From: Duganella qianjiadongensis
GTDB lineage: Bacteria > Pseudomonadota > Gammaproteobacteria > Burkholderiales > Burkholderiaceae_D
Direction of reading: 5' to 3'
Length of the DNA stretch: 64,000 nt
NCBI RefSeq assembly: GCF_009857915.1
Contig: NZ_WWCM01000005.1
Span: forward strand, 186,001 to 250,000
Below, piece after piece: positions 1 through 9,049 of the stretch (the first letter of the stretch is position 1; every line of letters begins with the position of its first letter). The translations under genes and the position numbers were made by a program. The notes under the pieces were generated by a model. The model did not search any database, was not told where the DNA came from, and saw only the letters and a program-made list of their open reading frames with translations.

Positions 1-16
1 AAGCGGAGCGGCCAGC

Positions 17-1636
17 ATGCAACGTCGTCAACTATTGAAACAGCTGGCCGCCGCCATTCCGGCGCTGGCTGCGTCCCCCTACCTGTTTGCCGCAGCGCAG
101 CCGCGCGCGCAATTCAGCCCGGACTGGGATGCGCTGGCGCGCTACCGCACGCCGGACTGGTTCCGTAATGCCAAATTCGGCATCTGGGCTCATTGGGGGC
201 CGCAGTGTGCGCCGGAATATGGCGACTGGTATGCGCGCGCCATGTACGAGCAGGATAGCGAGGCCTACCAGCATCACCTGCAGCACTATGGCCACCCGTC
301 GCAGCACGGCTTCAAGGACATTATTGCCGGCTGGCGCGCCGATGCCTGGCAGCCCGATGAGCTGCTGGCGCTGTATCGCCGTGCCGGTGCGCGCTATTTC
401 GTCGCGCTGGCCAACCATCACGATAACTTCGACCTGTACAACAGTCGCTATCAGCCCGAGTGGAACTCCACCCGTATCGGACCGCGCAAAGACCTGATAG
501 GCGGCTGGCGCGACGCGGCGCGGCGGCAGGGCATGCGCTTTGGCGTCAGCGTACACGCAGCCCATGCATGGACATGGTACGAGGTGGCTCAGGGCGCTGA
601 CCGGCATGGACCACTGGCGGGCGTACCCTATGATGGCCGCTTGCAGCGGGCCGGTGGCGTCGGCAAGTGGTGGCAGGGGCTGGATCCGCAAGGGCTGTAC
701 GCGCAGAATCACCCGCTAAGCGCGCCGGCCCGGCAGAGCGGTATCTGGGACGAGCAATGGCACTGGCGCGGCGGGGTTGCGCTGCCATCGGCCGGGTATG
801 TGGAGCAGTTCCGCGCCCGGGTGATGGATCTGGTGCAGAACTATGATCCTGATCTGGTGTATTTCGACGATACGGTATTGCCGCTGCATCCAGTCAGCGA
901 CGTGGGATTGCGGCTGGCAGCCGATATCTACAACCTGAGTATCGCCCGCAAAGGGCGGCTGGAAGCCGTCATCAACGGAAAATTGCTCGATGCGCAGCAG
1001 CGTCAGTGCATGGTGCTCGATATCGAACGGGGCCAGAGCAACGAGATCGAAGCGTTGCCGTGGCAGACCTGTACCTGTATCGGTAACTGGCATTACGACC
1101 GGCGTATCTATGACGCCGATGGTTACAAGAGCGCCCGCACGGTGGTGCACATGCTGATCGATGTAGTCAGCAAGAATGGCAACCTGCTGCTTAGCGTGCC
1201 GGTGCGCGGCAATGGCAGCATAGACGAGCGTGAGCGGGCAGTGGTCGAGGAGATCGGCCAGTGGATGACCATGTATGGCGGCGCGATTTACGATACCCGT
1301 CCGTGGCGCGTGGCGGGCGAAGGGCCCGTACTGGAGGCCGCTGCTAGCCTGAGCAAGCAGGGCTTCAACGAAGGGCAGGGCGTCGCTTTCAGCAGCGCCG
1401 ATATCCGTTACACCTGCAAGGATAAACACCTGTACGCCTTCGTCATGGGCTGGCCGGCACAGGGCACGGTGCTGCTGCGCCAGTTGCGCCGCGGCGTGCT
1501 CTCCGTGCGGCAGGTAACGCTGCATGGTTCCGTGACGCCGCTAGTGTTCAGACAGCAGGACGACGGCCTGCTGGTCGATCTGCCGCCGGACCGCCCTGCA
1601 TTGCCTTATGCCTTTGCCCTGAAGATTTCCGCCTGA
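17..1636 (+). CDS. GH29 alpha-L-fucosidase, Tat-exported
   Basis: Predicted to remove terminal alpha-L-fucose, here probably from fucosylated galactose side chains of xyloglucan oligosaccharides in the periplasm. The 539-residue protein starts with a twin-arginine signal (RRQLLK followed by an Ala-rich core, residues 3-27). The GH29 barrel begins near residue 45 with FRNAKFGIWAHWGP, followed by NHHDNFDLYNS (133-143), typical of the family's substrate-binding strands. The nucleophile is probably Asp284 in LVYFDD. The start is supported by GGAG about 7 bases upstream. It heads the plus-strand block of the glycan locus and sits 19 bases before the SGNH esterase. Well-studied xyloglucan loci of Cellvibrio and Xanthomonas use a GH95 fucosidase, so a GH29 in this role is a substitution. 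Family assignment is strong; the substrate is inferred from the neighbours. Confidence 0.9.
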   Translation: MQRRQLLKQLAAAIPALAASPYLFAAAQPRAQFSPDWDALARYRTPDWFRNAKFGIWAHWGPQCAPEYGDWYARAMYEQDSEAYQHHLQHYGHPSQHGFKDIIAGWRADAWQPDELLALYRRAGARYFVALANHHDNFDLYNSRYQPEWNSTRIGPRKDLIGGWRDAARRQGMRFGVSVHAAHAWTWYEVAQGADRHGPLAGVPYDGRLQRAGGVGKWWQGLDPQGLYAQNHPLSAPARQSGIWDEQWHWRGGVALPSAGYVEQFRARVMDLVQNYDPDLVYFDDTVLPLHPVSDVGLRLAADIYNLSIARKGRLEAVINGKLLDAQQRQCMVLDIERGQSNEIEALPWQTCTCIGNWHYDRRIYDADGYKSARTVVHMLIDVVSKNGNLLLSVPVRGNGSIDERERAVVEEIGQWMTMYGGAIYDTRPWRVAGEGPVLEAAASLSKQGFNEGQGVAFSSADIRYTCKDKHLYAFVMGWPAQGTVLLRQLRRGVLSVRQVTLHGSVTPLVFRQQDDGLLVDLPPDRPALPYAFALKISA

Positions 1637-1655
1637 ATCACTGACCATCGCACAC

Positions 1656-2975
1656 ATGAACCCACATTCGACTATGCATACTCTGCGGCTGGCCATCGCC
1701 AGCCTGGTGGCAATTACCTTGCCAGCGCTGGCGCCGGCTGGTGCAGCCGATCTGACCCTCTACAACGGCCAGGCGGCTAGCTCCCAGCCGGTGACGCTGG
1801 TGGCGCATGAGCTTGCAGCACCTATGCAGGCCGGCAAGGCGCTCTCGCTCAGTGGTGCCGGTGGCAGCGCCAGTGTGACGCCGGGGCAGGTCGATGGCCA
1901 GCGTCATGCGCTGGTGCTGCGCTGGGAACAGGCATGGTACGCAGCCTTGCGGCTGACGCCAGCAACTGCGCTCAACCTGCAGATGCTGGCGCCCCATGCC
2001 ACGCTGGAATTCGATCTGCGGGTGGCGCAGCTGGAGCAGGGCGGCATAGACTTCAAGATGGCCTGTGGCGAGGCATGCCAGCGCAAACTTGGGTATGTGG
2101 TGCCGGGCCGCGCCATGCAGGGCAAAGGCTGGCAGCATCTATCGTTTGCCCTGAGCTGCTTCGCCCGGGCGGGCGATGATTTTTCTAAAGTCGATGTGCC
2201 GTTCGCGCTGGAAGCCAATGGCACGGGCGAGGTGGCGCTGGCCAATGTGCGTATCGTTGCGCATGGCAAAGCCAGCCAGTCCTGTCCCGATTACCGCAGC
2301 ATCGCCTTTGCGCCCAGTCCGCTGAATCAGGCATGGGCCATGCCGCGCTGGATGCAGCGCCATGAGCAGAAGCTGGTGCTCAAGCAGCAGTTACTGAGCG
2401 CAGGTACGCCACCGCAACTGGTGTTTATCGGTGATTCGATTACCGAAGGATGGGAAAAAGAAGGCAGCGCGGTGTGGCAGCAGCACTACGCGCCTTACCA
2501 TGCGCTCAATCTCGGTTATGGCGGCGACCATACGGAGAATGTGTTGTGGCGCCTGCAGCATGGCGAAGTAGATGGCTTGCAGCCTAAAGTCGCCGTGCTG
2601 ATGATAGGCACCAACAACACGGGCGACCGGCAGGATCAGCCAGAGGTGACCGCAGCCGGCGTTGAGCGAATTTTAGCCGAACTGCGCCAGCGCCTGCCGC
2701 AGACCCGCGTGCTGCTACTGGCGATCTTCCCCCGCGAAGCGAGTGCCAATGCGGTGCTACGCCGCATCAATGAGCAGATCAATGTCAGGCTGGCGGCGCT
2801 GGCCGATGGCGAGCGGGTGGTGTTTGCCAATCTGAATAGCGCCATGCTGGATGCCGACGGACGGCTGGACACCGCCATCATGCCGGACCTGCTGCATCCG
2901 CAGCAGCGCGGCTATGCTATCTGGGCTGAGGCCATGCAGCCAGTGCTGGAGCATATGCTGGCAAGCCAGCTCTAG
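1656..2975 (+). CDS. Secreted SGNH/GDSL esterase with N-terminal ExoP-like beta-sandwich
   Basis: Probable carbohydrate O-acetyl esterase acting in the periplasm. A signal peptide (to about Ala31) is followed by a region of about 180 residues, from DLTLYNGQ on, that resembles the galactose-binding-like (ExoP) domain often attached to GH3 beta-glucanases. The catalytic half is a PAF-acetylhydrolase-type SGNH fold: IGDSITEGW with Ser261, NLGYGGD (block II Gly), MIGTNNTGD (block III Asn), and PDLLHP giving Asp411 and His414. No clear Shine-Dalgarno precedes either the ATG at 1656 or the in-frame ATG at 1674, so the start is uncertain. Placement between a fucosidase and an endo-glucanase suggests deacetylation of xyloglucan side chains. 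It is not obviously the CE20 xyloglucan acetylesterase type described in Xanthomonas; the CE family is unresolved. Confidence 0.8.
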   Translation: MNPHSTMHTLRLAIASLVAITLPALAPAGAADLTLYNGQAASSQPVTLVAHELAAPMQAGKALSLSGAGGSASVTPGQVDGQRHALVLRWEQAWYAALRLTPATALNLQMLAPHATLEFDLRVAQLEQGGIDFKMACGEACQRKLGYVVPGRAMQGKGWQHLSFALSCFARAGDDFSKVDVPFALEANGTGEVALANVRIVAHGKASQSCPDYRSIAFAPSPLNQAWAMPRWMQRHEQKLVLKQQLLSAGTPPQLVFIGDSITEGWEKEGSAVWQQHYAPYHALNLGYGGDHTENVLWRLQHGEVDGLQPKVAVLMIGTNNTGDRQDQPEVTAAGVERILAELRQRLPQTRVLLLAIFPREASANAVLRRINEQINVRLAALADGERVVFANLNSAMLDADGRLDTAIMPDLLHPQQRGYAIWAEAMQPVLEHMLASQL

Positions 2976-3003
2976 GCTGTCTTGCCAGTGTGCGGCGGCG
3001 GGC

Positions 3004-3912
3004 CTACTGAACGATCAGCTTGCGGCTAGCCAGCCATTCTTCGGCGCGTTTGGTCCAGTTAGAGGCATTGCCCAGGCCGGGGCGCAGGGCCATGCCGTGT
3101 CCGCCCCGCTCGAACAGATACATTTCGGCTGGCACGCGGGCGCGGGTTAAGGCCTGATAGAACAGGATGCTGTTCTCGACCGGCACTACATCGTCATCCT
3201 GACTGTGGATCAGTAGCGTGGGCGGGGTCTGGGCGTTCACCTGCAATTCGGTCGACATCAGCTGAACCTGCGCAGCGCCGGGCTGCTGGCCGAGCAGCGC
3301 CTGACGCGAGCCCATATGGGTGGTGGGCGGCGCCATCGTAATGACGGGATACATCAGCATCAGGAAGTCTGGCCGCGCGCTCACGCTATCGAGCGCGGCG
3401 CCGGTGCGGCCTGCCGCATGGTCATACAGGGTGGCCGCGCTGGCCGCCAGGTGGCCACCTGCCGAACTGCCCATTACGCCGATGCGGTCCGGTGCTACGC
3501 CGTAGTCAGCGGCATGGGCGCGTACGGTACGGATGGCGCGCAGCACATCCTGCAGCGGTGCCGGATGGCCGTAGTCCGACAGGCGCGATTTCAGCACGAA
3601 GGCTGTAACGCCCAGACCGGACAGCCATTGCGCATACTGGTGGCCTTCGCGCGTGTAGGATAGATAGGCATAGCCGCCACCGGGGCAGATGATTACTGCC
3701 GTGCGGGCAGGGCGGTCTATCGACGCGGGATAGACGGTCAGACTGGGTTGCGAAATATTGTTGATACGCTCGCCATCGTGCTGCTCGGCGCCGGCATGGG
3801 CACGGTAGTGAGGCACGCCTTCGGGCCACAGGCCGAGCTGCGCGGTCTGGGCGTGGGCCTGCCAGCTCAGGGCCAGCAGCAAAGGGAGCAAGCGGAAGCG
3901 GGATAAACGCAT
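3004..3912 (-). CDS. Secreted alpha/beta-hydrolase, acetyl (xylo)glycan esterase-like
   Basis: A 302-residue exported serine esterase, probably the second deacetylase of the glycan locus. Signal peptide 1-21 (cleavage after AHA). Oxyanion-hole segment CPGGGYAYLS (76-85), nucleophile elbow GSSAG with Ser150, acid at QDDDVVP (Asp240/241) and the catalytic His272 in GGHGMAL. This layout matches the BD-FAE/acetyl xylan esterase-like group. The start is supported by AGGAG ten bases upstream. It is transcribed divergently from the GH5 gene, sharing a 220-base regulatory gap, and it converges on the SGNH esterase with only 28 bases between the stops. It could instead be a feruloyl or general carboxylesterase; the acetyl-glycan role comes from context. 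Confidence 0.82.
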   Translation of the reverse strand: MRLSRFRLLPLLLALSWQAHAQTAQLGLWPEGVPHYRAHAGAEQHDGERINNISQPSLTVYPASIDRPARTAVIICPGGGYAYLSYTREGHQYAQWLSGLGVTAFVLKSRLSDYGHPAPLQDVLRAIRTVRAHAADYGVAPDRIGVMGSSAGGHLAASAATLYDHAAGRTGAALDSVSARPDFLMLMYPVITMAPPTTHMGSRQALLGQQPGAAQVQLMSTELQVNAQTPPTLLIHSQDDDVVPVENSILFYQALTRARVPAEMYLFERGGHGMALRPGLGNASNWTKRAEEWLASRKLIVQ

Positions 3913-4008
3913 GGATGGAACTCCTGTCGGATGTCGATGTTGCGATAGTACTCAATCTGGCGCGCCGCAACCGGCGCTGCGTAATTTTGTTCGGACAGTT
4001 GCGGGATT

Positions 4009-4018
4009 TCGCAATTGC
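4009..4018. promoter_or_regulatory. Candidate operator half, TCGCAATTGC, in the esterase/GH5 divergent gap
   Basis: The ten bases TCGCAATTGC lie in the 220-base gap between the divergent esterase and GH5 genes, about 115 bases before the GH5 start. The same ten bases form most of a perfect 12-base palindrome upstream of the TonB-receptor operon (18385-18396). An imperfect inverted copy (AGTTGCG) lies about 6 bases to the left. I infer a shared regulator site; no regulator gene is present in the window. Confidence 0.35.
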
Positions 4019-4132
4019 TGCGCCAGTGTGGGGCTCGCACAATGCCAGAGTAGAACTGGCCCGTGGCGTGCATCAGAGCGTGGCCCGGTCGCCTGGCGCC
4101 GCAGAGCGCCTGTAACCTGAACGGAGACTTTG

Positions 4133-5296
4133 ATGAAATTATTATCCGCCCTGTGTCTGACAGCGCTACTGGGTGGCGGGATTGCGCTGAGCGTTACGGA
4201 TGCCCAAGCGGGCAGCGCGCCAGTGCCCGAGCCTATGCGCGACATGAGCAGCATGCAGTTTTCCACCCTGATGTCGCCGGGCTGGAATCTCGGTAACGCG
4301 CTCGAAGCGATCGACAGCAAGCATCCCTATGTCTGGGGCAGTACGGTGTTTCAGGAGACGGCATGGGGCAATCCTCCTGCCACCCGCCAGCTCTTCGACG
4401 CCGTGAAAGAGGCCGGCTTCCGTAGCGTGCGCATTCCCGTTTCGTGGAAGGTGTATGCCGATGCGCAGGACAATATCAGTCCGCAGTGGCTGGCGCGGGT
4501 AACTCAGGTAGTCGATGATGCCCGGGGCGCAGGACTGATCGTGATGATCAACCTGCACTGGGATGGCGGCTGGATGCAGCCCACCTATGCCAGTCAGAAT
4601 ATGGCGCAGGCGCGTATCCGCAAGTTCTGGCGGCAGATCGGCGAGCATTTCCGCAACTATGGCGATAGTCTGCTGTTTGCCGGCACTAACGAGGTCATGG
4701 TCGACGGCGATTATGCTGCGCCAAGCAGCGAATATTGCGCCGTGCAGAATAGCTATAACCAGACCTTTGTCGAGGCAGTACGGGCAACGGGCGGGAATAA
4801 TACGCAGCGCCATCTGGTGGTACAGGGATTCAATACCAATATCGACTACACGCTCAACTGTAATGCCACGCTGCCAGACGATACGACGGCGCAGCGGCTG
4901 ATGATGGAAGTGCATGACTATGATCCGTTCGACTTCGCCCAGGATGCCAAGAGCGGCCAGTGGCGCTGGGGGAGTGCGGACAATCCGCGCGGCTGGGCCA
5001 ATGAAGCCTATACCGATGGCCAGTTCGAGAAGCTGCGCAAAGCCTTTATCGCGCGCGGTATTCCTGTGCTGCTGGGCGAGTATTCGGCGATACTGCGCAG
5101 CGAATTCGATCCGTCCGGAAGCCAGCGCAAATACTGGGATAGCTATCTGACGCGCGCGGCACATAGCCGCGGCATAGTGCCCATGTACTGGGATAATGGC
5201 TACACCAGCAACCATCAGTCTGGATTGTTCGACCGTGGCCGTGCGCTACCCGTATACCGCGACATTATCGAAGCGCTGGTACAGGCCAGCCGCTGA
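4133..5296 (+). CDS. GH5 endo-beta-1,4-glucanase / putative endo-xyloglucanase
   Basis: Secreted endo-acting glycoside hydrolase of 387 residues, probably cutting the beta-1,4-glucan backbone of xyloglucan. Signal peptide 1-26 (AQA cleavage). The GH5 barrel is clear: GWNLGNALEAI (50-60), ETAWGNPPAT, VRIPVSW (99-105), INLHWDGGW (139-147), acid/base Glu187 in AGTNEV, HDYDPFDF, and nucleophile Glu316 in LLGEYSA. The ETAWGNP and NLGN motifs recall subfamily GH5_4, which includes many xyloglucanases, but subfamily assignment needs an alignment. The ATG at 4133 is preferred to a TTG one codon earlier because CGGAG lies 6 bases upstream. No carbohydrate-binding module or outer-membrane anchor is visible, so whether it acts outside the cell or in the periplasm is open. 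Confidence 0.9.
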   Translation: MKLLSALCLTALLGGGIALSVTDAQAGSAPVPEPMRDMSSMQFSTLMSPGWNLGNALEAIDSKHPYVWGSTVFQETAWGNPPATRQLFDAVKEAGFRSVRIPVSWKVYADAQDNISPQWLARVTQVVDDARGAGLIVMINLHWDGGWMQPTYASQNMAQARIRKFWRQIGEHFRNYGDSLLFAGTNEVMVDGDYAAPSSEYCAVQNSYNQTFVEAVRATGGNNTQRHLVVQGFNTNIDYTLNCNATLPDDTTAQRLMMEVHDYDPFDFAQDAKSGQWRWGSADNPRGWANEAYTDGQFEKLRKAFIARGIPVLLGEYSAILRSEFDPSGSQRKYWDSYLTRAAHSRGIVPMYWDNGYTSNHQSGLFDRGRALPVYRDIIEALVQASR

Positions 5297-5345
5297 AACG
5301 CTGCCGCGCATGCGGCAAGCGCCCCTTTATTTCACTAGATCGTAT

Positions 5346-7598
5346 ATGAAAATTCCAACACCCCTGAGTCAGATCTGTGCCGCCGTGCTGTTGTGCTGCA
5401 GTGCTACTTGTGCGCAGGCCGAACAGCCGGCATCGCTACAGCCGTGGATGAATCAGGCACTGCCTGCGGCGCAGCGCGCCGAGCTGGTGGTGCAGGCCAT
5501 GACGCTGGATGAAAAACTCAAGCTGGTATATGGCTATTTGGGGGCCGACTCGGACTGGAAGAAGAGCAAGCGTCCGGCTGGTTCGCGCCCGCAATCAGCA
5601 GGCTATATCGACGGGGTGGCACGGCTGGGCATACCGCCGCTGTATGAAACCGATGCGGGGCTGGGCGTGGCCAGCCAGCCGGGGCCCGATGTGCGTCAGG
5701 CCACGGCGCTGCCGTCTGGCCTCAGCACGGCAGCCAGCTGGGATACGGTGGCAGCCCATGCGGCCGGAGCGATGATAGGCGATGAAGCGCGCAAATTCGG
5801 CTTCAATGTGCTGCTGGCCGGAGGCGTCAACCTGCTGCGCGAACCGCGCAATGGCCGTAATTTCGAGTATGCGGGAGAAGACCCGCTGCTGGCGGGGCGT
5901 ATGGTCGGTGCCCAGATTGCCGGCATACAGTCGCAAAAAGTGGTGGCCACCCTTAAGCATTTCGCGCTCAACGATCAGGAAACCAACCGCACGACCTTGA
6001 ATGTGAAGATTGATGACAGTGCTGCGCGCATGTCCGATCTGCTGGCTTTGCAGTTTGCTTACGAAGATGGCCAGCCTGGTTCTGTCATGTGCGGCTATAA
6101 CCGGGTGAATGGCGCTTACGCCTGTGAGAACAGCTATCTGCTCAATACTGTGCTGAAGCAGGAGTGGGGCTTCAAGGGCTGGGTGATGTCGGACTGGGGC
6201 GCCACCCACAGCACCATACCGGCTGCCAATGCAGGGCTGGACCAGCAATCCGGCATGCCGTTCGACCTGTCCGACTATTTCGGCCCGCCGCTGAAGGAAG
6301 CGGTGCTCAATGGCTGGGTGGCGCAGCAGCGCCTCGATGATATGGCGCGGCGCATAGTAGGGGCCATGTTCGAGCATGGCGTGGTTGACCAGCCAGTAAC
6401 GGTGGCGCCGCAGCAGATCGATTTCCCCGCCCATGGCGCAGTCAGCCAGCAGGCCGCGCAGGAAGGCATGGTGCTGCTGAAGAATCGTGCTGGTCTGCTG
6501 CCGCTGACCAATAGCGCGCGCCGGATTGCCGTGATCGGCGGTCATGCCGACAAAGGCGTAATGGCCGGGGGCGGCTCCTCGCTGGTATATCCGCACGGCG
6601 GCAATGCCGCCCCGGAGCTGGAACCCAAGGTCTGGCCGGGCCCGGTGATGATCTATCCGTCGGCACCGCTGAAGGCGCTGCAGGGCAAGCTCGTCAGCGC
6701 CAGTGTGCGCTTCGATGACGGGCGTGATCCGGCCCGTGCCGCTGCGCTGGCACGGGATAGCGACGTGGTGCTGGTATTTGCCACCCAGTGGACCGGCGAG
6801 GGCATGGATGTGCCGGATCTGGCGCTGCCGCAGCAGCAGAATGCGCTGATCCACGCCGTTACCGCAGCCAATCCGCGCACCGTGGTGGTGCTGGAAACGG
6901 GCGGACCGGTCACCATGCCATGGCTGGAGCAGGCTGGCGCCGTGCTGCAAGCATGGTATCCGGGTACCCAAGGCGGTGTAGCCATAGCCAGCGTGCTGAC
7001 GGGCGAAGTCAATCCATCCGGCCGTCTGCCTATGACATTCCCGGTCAGTGCAGCGCAACTGCCCCGGCCCAAGCTGGACGGCTATCCCGAACAGGCCGAC
7101 GCCCGTATCGAGGTGGATTATCACGAGGGGGCGGCGGTGGGCTACAAATGGTTCGACCTCCAGCGGCTGACGCCCTTATTCCCGTTCGGCTTCGGCTTGT
7201 CGTATACCGAATTTGCCATGTCCGGATTGCGCGCGGAACTGCGCGAGGGCCGCCTGCAAGCCAGTTTCGAAGTACGCAATACGGGTAAGCGGGCCGGCAA
7301 ACAGGTGGCGCAGATCTATCTGGCTCCCCTGCAGGCCAGCTGGGAGGCGCCCAAGCGTCTGGGCGGGTTCAGCAAGGTCAGTCTGGCAGCCGGTGCGCGC
7401 GCCAGCACCAGTGTGACGATAGATCCGCGTCTGCTGGGTACCTTCGACAGTGTCAGCAAGCGCTGGCTGGTTGCGGCCGGCGACTACCGCATCACGCTGG
7501 CCGCGCATGCACGCGATACGCAGGCGAGCAGTGTAGTGATACATCTGGATGCCGCCAGCTATGATGTGCAAGGTCGTCCGATCGGGGCGCAGCATTGA
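5346..7598 (+). CDS. GH3 beta-glucosidase
   Basis: Exo-acting beta-glucosidase expected to release glucose from the non-reducing end of de-branched xyloglucan oligosaccharides in the periplasm. The 750-residue protein has a signal peptide (1-25, cleavage near AQA). The N-terminal barrel shows MTLDEKLKL, VARLGIPPLYETDAG, KHFALNDQETNR (204-215) and nucleophile Asp283 in VMSDWGA. The alpha/beta sandwich starts near residue 380 (GMVLLKN), followed by a fibronectin-III-like C-terminal domain (FPFGFGLSYTEF onward). The start at 5346 places the signal peptide at the N-terminus; a reading frame open to 5196 overlaps the GH5 gene and is not needed. It lies 49 bases after GH5 and its stop overlaps the next start by one base (TGATG), so the halogenase homologue is co-translated. 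Confidence 0.93.
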   Translation: MKIPTPLSQICAAVLLCCSATCAQAEQPASLQPWMNQALPAAQRAELVVQAMTLDEKLKLVYGYLGADSDWKKSKRPAGSRPQSAGYIDGVARLGIPPLYETDAGLGVASQPGPDVRQATALPSGLSTAASWDTVAAHAAGAMIGDEARKFGFNVLLAGGVNLLREPRNGRNFEYAGEDPLLAGRMVGAQIAGIQSQKVVATLKHFALNDQETNRTTLNVKIDDSAARMSDLLALQFAYEDGQPGSVMCGYNRVNGAYACENSYLLNTVLKQEWGFKGWVMSDWGATHSTIPAANAGLDQQSGMPFDLSDYFGPPLKEAVLNGWVAQQRLDDMARRIVGAMFEHGVVDQPVTVAPQQIDFPAHGAVSQQAAQEGMVLLKNRAGLLPLTNSARRIAVIGGHADKGVMAGGGSSLVYPHGGNAAPELEPKVWPGPVMIYPSAPLKALQGKLVSASVRFDDGRDPARAAALARDSDVVLVFATQWTGEGMDVPDLALPQQQNALIHAVTAANPRTVVVLETGGPVTMPWLEQAGAVLQAWYPGTQGGVAIASVLTGEVNPSGRLPMTFPVSAAQLPRPKLDGYPEQADARIEVDYHEGAAVGYKWFDLQRLTPLFPFGFGLSYTEFAMSGLRAELREGRLQASFEVRNTGKRAGKQVAQIYLAPLQASWEAPKRLGGFSKVSLAAGARASTSVTIDPRLLGTFDSVSKRWLVAAGDYRITLAAHARDTQASSVVIHLDAASYDVQGRPIGAQH

Positions 7599-8947
7599 TG
7601 CAGCCCTATCAGCGCATCGCCATACTGGGCGGCGGCACGGCTGGCTGGATGGCGGCACTGGCGCTGGCAACCCGCCAGGGCGCGCTAGAAGTGGAAGTGG
7701 TGGAAGCTGCGCCCACTTGTACTATCGGCATGGGTGTGGCGAGTGGTCCCGAGTTGCGCGAATTCCACCGTATGGTCGGGATAGACGAAGCGGATTTTCT
7801 GCGGGCGACGCTGGGCAGTTACCGGCTGGGCACCGAACTGCGCGACTGGCAGCAACTGGGGCAGCGCTACTTCGATATGCTGGCCGGAATGGAGCCGGAT
7901 GGTACGACGGCGCAATATGGCTATCAGTTCGACGCACAACTGTATGCTGGCTATCTGCGCCGGCTGGCTATGCTGCGCGGAGTGCATCGCAGCGTAGGCC
8001 GGCTGGAACAGGCCATCCGCCGCGCCGATGGCGGTATCAGCGCGCTGCAGCTCGACGGCGGCCGCCGTATCGGTGCCGATCTGTTTATTGATTGTTCGGG
8101 CCACGATGCACTGCTGCTGGCCGGCGCACTCGGTGTGCCGTCGCTGGATTTCAGCCAGTGGTTACCGGTCGATGCCCTCTGGCTGTGTCCCGCCGAACGC
8201 AGCGTCGCCACGCCGGCACCATGCAATCTGGCCGTCGCGCTGGAAGCAGGGTGGGCGTGGCAGATATCGTTACAGCACCGCAGCGAACATGCTTATGTGT
8301 TTTCGAGCCGTCACTGTGATGCCGCCGAGGCGCGTGCCCGGCTGCTGGCGCGGCTTGATGGCGCGGCGCTGGCCGAACCGCGCTTGCTGCACTTGCGGAG
8401 CGGCCACCGCATCCGCTTCTGGCTGCGCAACGTGGTGGCGCTGGGGCAGGCGGCGGGTCAGATCGAGCCTCTGGAAGCACCCGCCGTCATGCTGATCCAG
8501 CGTGGCTTGAGCGGCTTGCTGCAGGTATTGTCCTGTCCCGCCGCTGCGCAGGCCGGCGCAATCGAACGCTATAACGGCACGCAGGAACGGCTGTTCCGCT
8601 ATGAGCGCGACCGCCTGATACTGCATTACAGCCGCTCGATGCGGCGGGATAGCCAGTTCTGGCGCGATATGGGCAAGCGGACTTTGCCCGACGGGCTGGC
8701 GCTACGCCTGCAGGCCTGGCGTGCAGCCCGGAATCCGCCGCGTCACGATGCGGCACAGGGGGAGAGTGGAGGCTGGAGCGGCATGCATGCCGGTGCCGGC
8801 TGTGTACTGCGCCGCTGTGATCCTCTGTTGCTGGAACTGACACGCGAAGAAGCCCTGCATGCACGCGATGCGCGGCACTTGCGGCTGGCTGCGCTGATGG
8901 AGCAGGTACAGCGTGAATATGGCGGCCAGCTTCCGCTGCCGGCCTGA
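7598..8947 (+). CDS. Tryptophan-halogenase-family flavoprotein, catalytic Lys replaced
   Basis: A 449-residue member of the flavin-dependent tryptophan halogenase family. The FAD-binding GGGTAGW loop is intact (11-17), as are the LAGYLRRLA helix (116-124) and the DLFIDCSG strand (161-168). By my alignment from memory with PrnA/RebH, the catalytic Lys (in the motif xIKFxNW) is Glu80 here (RLGTELRDW), and the WxWxIP signature is degraded to WAWQIS (219-224). It also lacks the TEGTWP-like segment of receptor-linked homologues. Halogenation is therefore doubtful; a redox or binding role is possible. It is translationally coupled to the GH3 gene (shared TGATG) and ends the plus-strand block. Such genes often accompany TonB receptor/sugar loci in Proteobacteria, but their function there is not known. 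Confidence 0.75.
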   Translation: MQPYQRIAILGGGTAGWMAALALATRQGALEVEVVEAAPTCTIGMGVASGPELREFHRMVGIDEADFLRATLGSYRLGTELRDWQQLGQRYFDMLAGMEPDGTTAQYGYQFDAQLYAGYLRRLAMLRGVHRSVGRLEQAIRRADGGISALQLDGGRRIGADLFIDCSGHDALLLAGALGVPSLDFSQWLPVDALWLCPAERSVATPAPCNLAVALEAGWAWQISLQHRSEHAYVFSSRHCDAAEARARLLARLDGAALAEPRLLHLRSGHRIRFWLRNVVALGQAAGQIEPLEAPAVMLIQRGLSGLLQVLSCPAAAQAGAIERYNGTQERLFRYERDRLILHYSRSMRRDSQFWRDMGKRTLPDGLALRLQAWRAARNPPRHDAAQGESGGWSGMHAGAGCVLRRCDPLLLELTREEALHARDARHLRLAALMEQVQREYGGQLPLPA

Positions 8948-8984
8948 ACCCCAACACGCGAGTCTGCACTGCGGGGTGGCGCAG

Positions 8985-9006
8985 GCCCGCCGCTGGTGCG
9001 GCGGGC
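8985..9006. terminator. Perfect 9-bp GC hairpin between convergent operons
   Basis: GCCCGCCGC (8985-8993), loop TGGT, GCGGCGGGC (8998-9006). The hairpin sits in the 102-base gap between the 3' ends of the halogenase-like gene and the GH39 gene. There is no T-tract on either side, so it is not a classic intrinsic terminator; it may act as a bidirectional barrier or mRNA 3' stabiliser. Confidence 0.45.
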
Positions 9007-9049
9007 GGTCATGCAGAACAGTCAAGCGGCGGGGGCGGAGCGACCAGAC

